Part shown: positions 54,203 through 64,000 of the stretch, in pieces
How positions within the stretch are numbered: position 1 is the first letter of the stretch
How the letters are laid out: each line of letters begins with the position of its first letter
DNA from: Neurospora crassa OR74A
Taxonomy: Eukaryota > Ascomycota > Sordariomycetes > Sordariales > Sordariaceae
Direction of reading: 5' to 3'
Assembly (NCBI RefSeq): GCF_000182925.2
Contig: NC_026505.1
Span: forward strand, 3,534,001-3,598,000
DNA length: 64,000 nucleotides
The notes under the pieces: generated by a model
Database searches by the model: none
Told to the model about the DNA's origin: nothing
Seen by the model: the letters and a program-made list of their open reading frames with translations, nothing else
Program-made: the position numbers and the translations under genes

Positions 54203-55375
54203 ATGTCAGCAATACGCGCCCTAAAGGGTGCCTTCACCCCCCGACCCTCACTATGGGCTAGACCATCAGCTCACATCGCCTTTCGGTCACCCATCTCACT
54301 ACACCAACCGCTTTCTCGCTCGAGAACTTACTCTGTAGATCAGTCCAGGGAATCTAGCTTTCTTCAAGATTATTTCCAGGATCAGATTGAGAAGCCCAGA
54401 AGCCTAGAGAAACGCGGTCGCTCCAAGCAGACCAAAGAGGCTCACTCAACGGATGGCACCGATTTCGACGACAGGGAAGATGAGTTCTCGAGGATACTGT
54501 CACCAAAGCAGGAGAAGCCGAAGAAGCCATGGCTCAAGAAAAGAGAGGAGAGTATTGCACGTTACGGCACGGCCAAAGCCGATGCTAGAAGAAGCAGAAA
54601 GACTGCCCGCAACATCGCCCTCCTGGAACAGGAAATTCGCATGCGGCACGCCGCTGGACGTCCCGATATCACATCCGCCATTGACCCTGAGCGATCTGAA
54701 CTTACGCCCCGCACTGCAAAGGAGGCGATTGCGCGCTGGCAGGAGTTGAAAGAGAAGGACGGCCATCACCAACCAAAGGAGTCACGGGCTGTCAGGGCGC
54801 TGAAAAGAGACATCAGACGAGAGGCCAAGGAGGCAAGGATATTCATGGCATCGCAGGGCGCTGAGAAGTCTCGGGAACAGGAGTTGGAACAGGAAGAAAA
54901 GTTGGAGAAATTGAAGGCATCAATGGCGCAACGTAAGAACGCCGAATGGAAGGAGGAGGTGGTGCCGGTCAAGACTCGACGGGAGGTTCCGACACAAGCA
55001 CAACAAAATGCTGTCCAGACGCCAGAAGTGCCTCAGGAAAACAACTCACCAGAAGAAACGGCCGAGAACCCGAACGAATGGGAAGACGAAATGGACGATG
55101 AAGCCGAAGGGGACGGTCAGGAGAAGCTGTCTGGAATAGAGCGGCGGCGGATGAAGCTCCTACTGCGGTTCAAAGAGGGTCTGCAGAAGAAGATGGGCAT
55201 CCCAGTCGGCGACACAAAGCCGCATCCACAGATCGATGCCAAATGCGAAGTGTGGTTGCATAATAGGATTAAGGCAGAAAAGGACCGGGAAAAGAGGAAG
55301 AAAGAGCGGATGGCGCGCGAGCATCAAAAGTTCCTGAGGAAGATGGCGAAGAAGGCGAGGAAGAACGCAAACTAG
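54203..55375 (+). CDS. Basic, coiled-coil protein, probably mitochondrial
   Basis: A single-exon frame of 390 residues with a good start (accATGtc). The first 43 residues look like a mitochondrial presequence: acid-free, rich in Arg/Ser/Ala, ending SRSRTYS. The rest is almost entirely charged helix: ESIARYGTAKADARRSRKTA, LEQEIRMRHAAGR, ALKRDIRREAKEARIFMA, then EEKLEKLKASMAQRK. An acidic stretch (NEWEDEMDDEAEGDG) and a conserved-looking end (ERRRMKLLLRFKEGLQKKMG, then KCEVWLHNRIKAEKDREKRKKER) follow. I do not recognise the family. Composition suggests an RNA- or ribosome-associated mitochondrial protein, which is inference. It is divergent from the rhomboid gene. Confidence 0.72.
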   Translation: MSAIRALKGAFTPRPSLWARPSAHIAFRSPISLHQPLSRSRTYSVDQSRESSFLQDYFQDQIEKPRSLEKRGRSKQTKEAHSTDGTDFDDREDEFSRILSPKQEKPKKPWLKKREESIARYGTAKADARRSRKTARNIALLEQEIRMRHAAGRPDITSAIDPERSELTPRTAKEAIARWQELKEKDGHHQPKESRAVRALKRDIRREAKEARIFMASQGAEKSREQELEQEEKLEKLKASMAQRKNAEWKEEVVPVKTRREVPTQAQQNAVQTPEVPQENNSPEETAENPNEWEDEMDDEAEGDGQEKLSGIERRRMKLLLRFKEGLQKKMGIPVGDTKPHPQIDAKCEVWLHNRIKAEKDREKRKKERMAREHQKFLRKMAKKARKNAN

Positions 55376-56166
55376 CCAGGATGTGAATGTGCGAGCTGGA
55401 GATGAGGAGATGCTGTCGACTACGGCTGTCCCTGACTATTGAAGTGTAAGATGGCACGGGATGCTTACTTGATTCAAACACCATCAATGTGGAAAAGTAC
55501 ATTCTACTTATACAGGGTGGAACCGCTTGATGGGAATTTCAGCAAAGGAGGAAGCTCCTAGTGAACGGATAGCTGAAAGCCAGAATGGCTGAGAGCTGAG
55601 AACATAAAGAACAAAAGGAAACAGAGCAGCGGCAACGAATCCAAACAACAACTATCCGGATGGGGGTGTTGGTCGTTATAGAGATACCTACCTGGATGCT
55701 GGTTGTCAACAAACAACCGTTTATGGCTGCACTCGAGTGTGTCACAAATCCAGTGGATTTTCGGTGGCAGAACAGTGTATGTCCTCAAATATACCCTAGC
55801 GTCCTATCACATCGTCGGGTTTTTGCTTATTGTTTTTGTATGAGATATCACTGTATTGTACATTTTAATATTCTCACCTCTCTCGTCCTCTCCGCGTACC
55901 TTTAGGAGGGAGAAGGTACCAGTCTCACGTAGCCCAACAAATACGTCCAGTCCTATTACTTAAAACCTCGCCGGTTTTTATTTGGAGCATATTCGTACAA
56001 CGTGACGTTCTTTTCTTCACAATCAGGCACCCTCAGCGGCGACAGTTTGCCCGTTGTCGAATGTGGTATGCAGCAATCATTGCTCATCCGCGTCCTCAAC
56101 CCGTATCCAGGAGCTCTCGTCTCAGATGGTAACTCAACATCCTCTTCTCCCTGCCTCCTGCACCTC
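55376..56166. other. Convergent intergenic region
   Basis: 791 bp between the 54-kb gene and the small membrane-protein gene. No coding signal or repeat stands out. Confidence 0.4.
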
Positions 56167-56805
56167 TTACTCCTTCTTCGGGGTATCGTCACCATCCTTT
56201 CCCTTCTCATCCTTCTTCTTACCCTTACCCTCCTGATTCCAAACCTCCCAGATCTGATCCATGATCAAGCTCCCGTATCCCTTTCCGCTCTCCAGCGCCT
56301 TCTTCTCCTCCTCCAACCTCTTCTCCTTCCACCCTTCCTTCTCATCACCCATCCAAATCTTAGTCAACACTCCCCCATCCTTCTCATGCTTGTCTTTTCG
56401 GTCTTGCTGCTCCTGCGCAAGCTTCCTCCTCGCCCTCTCCGCCTCAATCAAGGCCTTGTTCTTCTTGGCCTGTTCCGGCAACGCGTCGCCGGTAGATAGC
56501 ACTTTGGCCCACTTCTCGTTGGACCGCTGGTAGATCGACTTGCCCGTGTAGTCGAACGAGAGCTGGTTGAAGCCCCAGAAGGTGCCCGAACCTAGAATAG
56601 CGTTTTGCACGGAGAACTGGCCGCGTCCGCGACCGGGAAGAAGAAGACCAATGGGCGCGAGAATGGAAACGATGATGGCGGAGTTGTGCAAAAGGTTGGG
56701 CGTGCCGTAGTGGTTCTCGGCTGAGGGTATGATCTCCGGGGTTTCTGGGGTTGTCGCCGCCGGCGCCGGGGCGGGAGTTTCTGTTGGTGGTTGGGAGGCC
56801 ATTGT
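56167..56805 (-). CDS. Small membrane protein with a charged C-terminal helix
   Basis: I chose the ATG at 56805 because its context (CACAATGGC) is the best, giving 212 residues. An upstream in-frame ATG at 56979 would add 58 Arg/Lys-rich residues, which could be a mitochondrial targeting sequence or simply leader. The protein starts with a Pro/Thr/Ala-rich stretch. Two hydrophobic segments follow (LHNSAIIVSILAPIGLLLPG and AILGSGTFWGFNQLSF), then a long charged helix (AKKNKALIEAERARRKLAQ, RLEEEKKALESG) and a basic/acidic tail ending in GDDTPKKE. It resembles small fungal membrane proteins of unknown function. It lacks the rhomboid catalytic motifs, so any rhomboid label would be weak. No intron is needed. 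Confidence 0.7.
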   Translation of the reverse strand, partial: TMASQPPTETPAPAPAATTPETPEIIPSAENHYGTPNLLHNSAIIVSILAPIGLLLPGRGRGQFSVQNAILGSGTFWGFNQLSFDYTGKSIYQRSNEKWAKVLSTGDALPEQAKKNKALIEAERARRKLAQEQQDRKDKHEKDGGVLTKIWMGDEKEGWKEKRLEEEKKALESGKGYGSLIMDQIWEVWNQEGKGKKKDEKGKDGDDTPKKE

Positions 56806-56979
56806 GAGGGCTGTTTCTGAGGGGACGGAATCCCTAGCTGGCTCGATGAATATCGGCAGTGAGAGATTATTGGGCGCAAAGCGGACTGGCGATTTCTTCT
56901 TTTTTGAGCCTCTCCGTCGTCTTGTCGCAAAGGTTCGGGCGGTTCGCGGAACGCTAGCCAGCGATGACCGGGCGTGCAT

Positions 56980-59900
56980 TCCCGCTCGCACGGACCGTAA
57001 ACCCCATCTTTTTTTATCTTATCTCCCCGTCTGTTGTCGATAACGTAGGGCTGCAAGACCGGCGTCCGGCCAGCCCGGGCAGCCCCCCTGTGGATCGCAC
57101 CGACATGTCGCTAACCCCGCCGCGTCTGCAGGTGTCGTCGCCGGTACTTGGGGGTTGTACGAGATGAACGGATAAACGCATACTTGAACCCTAGACTACA
57201 GGTATCGTAGCTAACCTTCATGACTTCTCTCGCAATTATCACATTGGAAATCCGCTGGATCGTGTCATCTCGCTCTATTCCCCCTGTCCTGACCTCTCAT
57301 GTTCAGTCCCTTCTTCCTTTTCGTCGTGTATACCACGGTCATTTCCAACTTCCACCGCGACAGCGGCTGCCATGTCGACCTCCAATGGTCCACTGATTCA
57401 AACCATATCTGCCCTGGAGCAGCAGGTGAACTGCTCGACACCATCAGTGCTCGACATCGGTCTCTATCAACGACGCTCCCGACACAGCGAGTCTTCATCC
57501 ATCATCTCCAGAAAAATTCAAACATGGTCAATGCATTGCATCATCAACCTCGAAATCACGCCTTTGCCGCTTTGACGCCCAACATTCTTCTTGGACGGCT
57601 GGTACGGCACACATGTGTGTTATGGCATGCCTGCCCCGATAAGACTCAAGGCAAGCGGGCTTCCATCGCATAAAAGGCAGGCCCGGAATACAGGTAATGG
57701 AACTCTCTTTATCTCTCGGCTTTCAGTTGTCTCTATCCGCTCCGACATTGCGACAAAAAAAAAGAACCGCGACAAGCGCAACACCAGGCAACGGTTGGTT
57801 GTTCATGGTGCGTGCGTGCACTCGTGTCAGTTACACAGAAGGAGGGTTGCCCGACCCTAGGCTTTGGCTGGTCACTTCAAAACATGGCAGCTCAAAGTTA
57901 TCTACATCCATACACTACTTACTCTTCTTTCCTCCCCAGCCTCTTAGAGTGGTGCACCATTACAGGTCACATGGGACTCGAATGTCTTTTTTTTATGATA
58001 AGAGTCATAAGTTTTAAGGCAACCCCCCCCCCCCCCCCCTCTTCATCTTCCGCTAGATTCTTGCGATGTAGGTAAATGACAAGGCACGAGACGAGCCGAA
58101 CCCCATGCTGCTGGGCTTACACTACTCGATGATAACTAATCTCACTGCCCGGCGGAATGAATTAACTATAGATGTCGGAACGCGAGACATGGAAAGTACA
58201 ATATCACGTTATCTTGGTTTATGTTCTCCGTTACCTACCTCTACGTTACGCACGACATGCAGCATTAGTGCACCGGGCGTTGGAATCTGGATCCCCTTGG
58301 CGCTCACAACAAGCTCCCTTTTCGGACGCATATGTGATGTGCCGTTTATCGACGACAAAACGCACCGACACGACGCCGGGTTCTCTCGGATATTAGCACA
58401 CCTTCAGTTGATGGTGTTGGTCATACTCGCAACCCGCTCGGGTGACCAGAGACCAGACACTGATGGGCGACAGGTTGATGATAGTGCTTTTGGGAAGGGT
58501 AACTACCAGAATGGGCAAGTATGCTGACGACAACTTCATTATTCGGGATCCGGCCAGCGGGTGTTCCCGTCATCCATGTGATTGCTAGCGTGGCTACAAC
58601 AGACCTGTCTTACTTCACTTCCGCCATCCCCCACTATGCAGAATTTGAGCTGGCTGAGATATAGCCTGTTTTTATTGCCCGTTTAAATACAATAGCTGGG
58701 TAGGCAGGCATAAGTACATAGCGGCCTTGAGACATCATTTGGTTTTCTATCGCATCAAGGAATGACAAGAGATAGAGACCATGAAGTTTTGGGTTTCGCT
58801 CTCAAGGGTACCTCTTTCACAGTCCTTGACTGTGAACACCTATCGATCCAGGAATCTGACATCTCGCCATCTCCCATGCAAGCTTCATCTTACAACGCCA
58901 TATTCCCAGTCAATTCCGTCTTCACGTCTGTACTCACCGGTCTTGAGTTCTGGTATCCGTTATCATTCAAGCATTTCTCACCGGGTCATCGATGTCCATA
59001 GTAATGTCATGTGCTGTAGACATTGCCGCACGACATAAAAGTTTTTCTCACACATATATGTCCAGGTGCAGGGTGACTGCTTGGATCTCACACTATTAAG
59101 ACTTGACGCTGAGGCGTCCGGGATCTATTTCTCAATCTGGATGCCGAAATATGGGCAGGGAGTACTATGTATAAGAAGATGATCATCATGGACCAGGCAC
59201 AGGGCTTGTTGCCCTTCTCACGTTTGGCCATGTTGCCTTTTCTTTACACCACATATTCTCTGCTTATGGGTTATCTTTGGTCCTATAATTTCTGCCCAGA
59301 AATTCAAGCAACAAGCTTTACAGATGATGAACGAAGACTATAATTAAAGAGACGAAAGGATGTCGAAAAGATCCAGCAAGCATAAATCGCGCTACATACA
59401 ATAACCATTTTCATCGAGGCAAGTTTCTTCCGTGGGTCGTCTACAACACCATACGATCTCTTGCTGAATCAACACAGCATATTCCCATAGAACAGGCTTT
59501 CTCTACTTCTTTTTCATGGAGCAACCCTCAACCACAACTGCCATGGTTGCACTTACCTCTACTCATCGATCCCTCCAACAAGTGTCGCCAACTTGGACTT
59601 TACAGCACTACAGCTGCATACAGTAGACAGAGCAACTACCTACTCATTCTTACCTAAATAGAGGTGCTTTTTCAGGGAAAGCTACACCTTACGCAGGTGA
59701 TTTTATTAGCCTGGCTACATAGGTATGCAGAATCTTGCCAAATGAATTGGCTCTCATGCCTCTAGCATGGCCCCTATGAAGCATTTCTGTTACTGCTATA
59801 TGAGTGAGTAGTGTAAGTTTAGTGTAGAAGCAGTAACACGGGATAGAATCCACAATCAACAAGTACACTTATGTGGCTGATTACCTCTAGAGGTACATAC

Positions 59901-60735
59901 CCCTACTGTTTGGACTGTCCAGGACCCTGGGCGGGCATGATGTCGTTACACAAGTTACTAGGTAAAAGCCTTTCTTCTTCCTTTCTTGGGCGCTCTGTAG
60001 ATGTTGGTGGTTAGCGGCAGCCAGCATAGAAGTCGATGAAACTCCTTCTTTTTTTTTTTGACATCCCCTGGTTTGATTTGGTTTTCTCTTTTTCTTTCTG
60101 GTTTCTTTTCTGTTTATTTCTTTTTTTCATTTTCTTTTCTTTTTGCGGAAAATATCGTCCGCCGATCCTGCGGCGAACCGAGGTTGGAATTGGCGCGTAT
60201 CCAACCTGATGTTCAAGATGGGCTTTTGTTTTTGCCTTTGATTTCTCTTCCCCCCACGGCGACAACGGAATGTCGAGAAATTCTGCGAACGGGAAAATCG
60301 GACAGTGCAACAGTATTACTCACTATTACCTAATAGGGTGTTTAGTTTCACACTAGCAACCATAACGTCGGCTTTCGACCCTGATTTCCACTTCTTAAAA
60401 GCTCGTCACTCCTGTCATGGTACAGGAAGAGTGCTGAAAATCCCAATGGTTGTGAACGAAAAGGTGTGAGTGGCACCATTCACGGTTGAAATAATGGATG
60501 GGTGTTGATGGCGATATATTGGCCCTGAAATACCAAGGGCTTGGTATGGCGTCTGACCGGTGTTGCCGGTGAGATGTTTTGGGTGGTGGGTGGATGGTGT
60601 AACTTGCCAGGTAGGCCAGTTACCTAGATAGAGAAAGGATGGTAGACAGTCAGTCAGTCAGTCTTCTTCCGCTTTCGAGTCTGCATTCATCAATCAACCC
60701 GGATTGTCCATCCGTGGCGATCAGAAAGATTCCAA
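56980..60735. other. Gene-poor interval
   Basis: 3.8 kb without a supportable gene. It contains C17 at 58023-58039, a perfect 14-bp palindrome tacctctagaggta at 59882-59895, and a long T/C-rich tract at about 60048-60155 that creates an artificial lysine-rich frame on the minus strand. Short frames near 57299 and 58105 have no motifs. Confidence 0.35.
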
Positions 60736-60870
60736 GTCGGATTTATCCCCACGCTTTGCGGCCATATGTATACACCTCAGGAAGTGCCTGCAGGCCGGCA
60801 CTCAACGTAGTATCCAGACACAGCGGACGATGTACATAATTGGCTCGTCAAGCGTGGGGATAAATCCGAC
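60736..60870. repeat. 135-bp element with perfect 21-bp terminal inverted repeats
   Basis: The left end at 60736-60756 begins gtcggatttatcccc and is matched exactly, in inverted orientation, by 60850-60870 ending ggggataaatccgac. The 93-bp interior does not pair further and has no coding capacity. This is the shape of a small non-autonomous DNA transposon (MITE), but no clear target-site duplication is visible next to the repeats, so a regulatory or structural hairpin is possible. Confidence 0.6.
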
Positions 60871-63800
60871 ACAACGAAGTGAGACTTTAGTGATAGCACA
60901 CAGGGACTAACAACCACCGCGTCAAGTTCAGACATCTTTCATGCCGAGTAAGATGCAGTGAAGGCAGAATATCAACTTGAAAATTCACGTCTTCGAGAAT
61001 TCCAGATGAAAAAGTGCCCAGATACACCGCAACGGAAACGAAAGCGATGCCGTTCGTGTCGGTCATAAAAGGTTTATCGTCAAGGAGCTTTGATCTCTTA
61101 TGAGCACTGGTGAGGTAGCACTCTGTTAACACATAACAAGCCCTGATAAACATATGCCTACTACGCAAAATTGGCCGTGTGACCGTCCATCCATGGTATG
61201 ATATGGGTGTAGTAGCCGGGTGTCGCAGTCGTAGTCATGTCACAGCACAGCGAGATTTCATCCCGTGTGTGGTTGCGTGGTGTTGTGGGCTTTGGCTTTC
61301 CATAGTCATGTTGTTCCTCACACACAGGTTCCTAGATAAGAGATTCATTGGTCAATTTCTGCGCTGGCCACCCCAATGGTCCCGGGCAAGGCCTTGTCAA
61401 GCAGTCAAGACATTTTGTGGTTGTGCAGCATCACAGCCCGCCGCGTCAGCACGTTATTCGTTCGCAAGTCTGACGTGAAGGGAGCGGCCGGTCGGCCTGT
61501 TAATCCTACGAGTGTCCCTGTCCTTGGGTTCTGTCTGGGAACCGACAACAAACAAGGCTCTTCAAGATGACAGTAATCTGTAGCCGAGCTCAAGCCTCGA
61601 AGCCATATCCCATCATTTGCCATGTGCAGCCGTGTTGGGCGCTCAAGACTCTCTGACAGCATTCAGCCCCAATATCGCGATACTCGCCTGATGCGACTCA
61701 CAAGGTTGAGATGTCCAATAGGCTTGAGCCTTGATAACGTGGCGTACCGTCCGTCTCGTGCGGCAGTCCAACCTAAGGAGAAGAAGAAGAAGAAAAAAAA
61801 ACGAAAAGACGGACTACGACGCCGTCAAAGATTCCTTGCAACATCGTGAATCAACGACGATGAGGATGCCGTGCGACAGGCGTTGAAAGGTGTCAGAGCG
61901 TACCTTGTCTCGACTGAGATGCGTCTCTTAATGCCTCTTGCCTGCCAAGGGGAAAGACAGGTTGTCGATCGCTTTTTGGGATGGAACACAGCTAGGTACG
62001 CGGGTGATAGCTCTCTATATATATCTCCGGATTGCTGTGCCGCAGACGCACCGGCACATCGACTGTCGGTGTCCTGCAGCAGATTCGAGATTGGGACTTT
62101 TTTTTTTTTTCCTTTCTTTTTGTTTCCAGTTCCCCAGCCAGTCCGGTGGGTTCTGTGTCCTCCAGGCATGAGATGGTCAAGAAAAGACGGGAGGAATGCC
62201 GTGCAAATACCTTATTCGAATCAAGTCAGTGGGAGTCGTACATGGGAGAGAAAAAAGCAAAGGCAAATTGTCGAATGGGAGATATTCCAGCATCCGGCAG
62301 AGTCTCAAAAGCCCCTGGAAACTGTGTGAGAGAGGTTGTTCAGGGTCTGGCCGCACGCCAGCCGGAAATGCGCTTATCTTGACCCCCACAGTCCTGTTCC
62401 TCGTCATCCATGTGGCTTCGCTTTGTGCGTGTCGTCTCGAGTGTCACTCACTCTCTTTTGATAAAGTCGCAGCACGGGGACTTGTGGTTGGCCAGGGCAG
62501 TACACTAGAGGCCCCGAGAGGCGTGGGCAGGTCCCCAACAGCGCACAGATCAGGTACACTACACCAGTGCTCTCGCCGAGGGGAGTGACCTTGATGGCTT
62601 CGCGGGTGGCCAGGCATCCCTGTTGGAGCCCCCCGGTTGTTAGAATCATCCACCCGCAAAACCCCCGCTTCCTTCCCTGCCGATTCCCCTCCACTTCCTC
62701 CCTCAGGCGCCGCGGTGTTCATCCACATCCTTCCTCCCACCCTGGCCCCACAGGGGCAGTCACAACTCACAACAACCTAACGGCCTGGCTCCCCTTTGGA
62801 ACCTGACTCCAAATGTTTCGATACCTGCGCTGCGCACCTGCCCTTCCGGAGAGGTAATGGATTGTAACCCTGTCCGGGTGTCCATTTCAGTCGGCAACGA
62901 AACGCCTCGACACCCCGAGAGGGGGCAATGCCAGGAACGGCAATGTTCTGACAATGACTGCAGATGCAGATTGTACATAGGTAGGTAGGTACCTTGGCCA
63001 AGTACCTGTTCATCTCGTCGTGGTGATGTGGGCTGGTCGTCGGTGGCCGTTGTACCTACCTAGCGCCACAGCTCCTCCAACAACGCCGGCGTGGTGGGTA
63101 GACTGGTGTGTAGGGCTACAATCCCTCCATTCTCCCCACGGGGTGAAACTGTATCCAAGTTTACCGACGGATATCAAGTCCCGAACATCATCGCCATCAT
63201 AGCTTTACCCCAGAGCCCCCCCGAGGCCTCCTCCCACCTTTACGCGGGACTCTACACTAGAGACTGCACTCCATCGGGAAGGAGGCCGCGGTATCGTACG
63301 GCGGCCTTATGTAGAGTACTCGGACGCCGTTGAGGTTCCCGGATTTGAACCCGTCAGACTCTGAATTATAGTAGCCAAAAGCTAGAACAACGCCGTGGCC
63401 GGAGCTGCTGCATTGGGTGTTGGTACCTCGTTCATGCCGGCAACCCGTCTCACGCCTAGAGGTACCAAGACCCTGGTCCCGTTGTCGCAACCTACTATCT
63501 CCCTCATTCGAATCTTCCCTGCGAGGTGGGCGTGCACGCCGCTATCTCCCTCCTTCCATCTCAGTCGATGTCTCTCCCATCCCGTCATTACATTCTACAA
63601 CAACACAACCAGTGAACAGGACCCACGAGCCAATTGTCAGGACAAATAGTGTCGGGAATTCAAATCCAATCATCCCGCTACTGACTCAGGCTCCTTTGCT
63701 GCCTTCGACCATCATATCTGAGTCTACAGGTTGTCCCCCCCACCACGCAAGCGCTGATCTCTTTGATCTATCTTGTTGGCCGTTTTGTCCATCCGCCCCC

Positions 63801-64000
63801 TGCGTATACTTCACGCCCACGTACGTATCATCAGATTCACACCAGGCGTGACCTTCACTTATCGGCGCCACGGAACGAAAAGCAAACGTTCAGCATCCCA
63901 TCGCAACGCTCAGGGCGGGCCCCTCATCAAGTAGCAACCTCGCTGGGCATATCAAGATCCACGATACTTGCTGCACCCCTTCCTCCCTATCATACCTCTC
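60871..64000. other. Gene-poor interval to the right edge
   Basis: 3.1 kb without a gene I can support. A T12-14 run lies near 62098-62111, a ggtaggtaggtacc microrepeat near 62980, and a 10-bp inverted pair ttggtacctc / gaggtaccaa near 63420-63468. The last 500 bp are C-rich with open frames on the plus strand and may be the leader of a gene beyond the window. Confidence 0.3.

Noticed and set aside
56167-56805. Rhomboid-type label for the small membrane protein
   Set aside because: No GxSG or catalytic histidine is present; only two hydrophobic segments are seen.
60011-60310. Lysine-rich minus-strand frame
   Set aside because: It is produced by a long T/C-rich tract on the plus strand, not by a coding sequence.
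63335-63395. tRNA-like box B (ggttcaaatcc on the minus strand)
   Set aside because: The T stem pairs at only three of five positions, and no matching acceptor stem or anticodon arm is found at the right spacing. Treated as chance.
63421-63851. Plus-strand frame near the right edge
   Set aside because: It is Ser/Pro/Thr-rich without motifs; it is more likely the leader of a gene beyond the window than a gene itself.

Overview
The window looks like nuclear DNA of a filamentous ascomycete, most likely a sordariomycete close to Neurospora/Sordaria (inference). The grounds are short introns of about 50-360 nt with GTAAGT/GTATGT donors, CTAAC/CTGAC branch sites and TAG/CAG acceptors, long glutamine and serine/proline tracts in proteins, start contexts such as CACAATGGC, widely spaced genes on both strands, and a typical ascomycete housekeeping set. 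Exon-intron models were built by eye from splice signals, frame and family knowledge; no alignment or RNA data were available.

Layout. 1-10.7 kb: the 3' part of an unidentified gene (+), then two related 12-cysteine single-pass membrane proteins (-) on either side of CBF5 (-). 10.7-20.0 kb: gene-poor, with a SnoaL-like protein (-) and a probable decayed gene (-). 20.0-29.0 kb: NTA1-like N-terminal amidase with a long disordered tail (+), RFC4 clamp-loader subunit (-), ARG7/argJ ornithine acetyltransferase (-) and a derlin (+). 29.4-30.8 kb: a third single-pass membrane protein (-), N-terminus unresolved. 31-35.4 kb: no gene seen. 35.4-46 kb: small secreted protein (+), small two-segment membrane protein (-), HIS3-type dehydratase (-), LOC1 (+), an EEB1/EHT1-like esterase (-) and the cohesin loader subunit MAU2 (+). 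46.6-57 kb: PET127 (+), a rhomboid protease (-), a basic probable mitochondrial protein (+) and a small membrane protein (-). 57-64 kb: no convincing gene, but a 135-bp element with perfect 21-bp terminal inverted repeats.

The genes do not form a pathway cluster. Shared themes are ribosome/RNP biogenesis (CBF5, LOC1), chromosome biology (RFC4, MAU2), amino-acid synthesis (ARG7, HIS3), protein quality control and proteolysis (NTA1, derlin, rhomboid) and mitochondria (ARG7, PET127, the 54-kb protein). Several pairs are divergent and may share promoters: ARG7/derlin, HIS3/LOC1, esterase/MAU2 and rhomboid/54-kb protein.

No CRISPR, rRNA, confident tRNA, intact transposon or virus-like element was found. 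The observations most worth following are the 12-cysteine membrane-protein pair, the decayed gene at 16.5-17.9 kb, the NTA1 tail and its 13-nt exon, the split PET127 domain, and the 60.7-kb inverted-repeat element.
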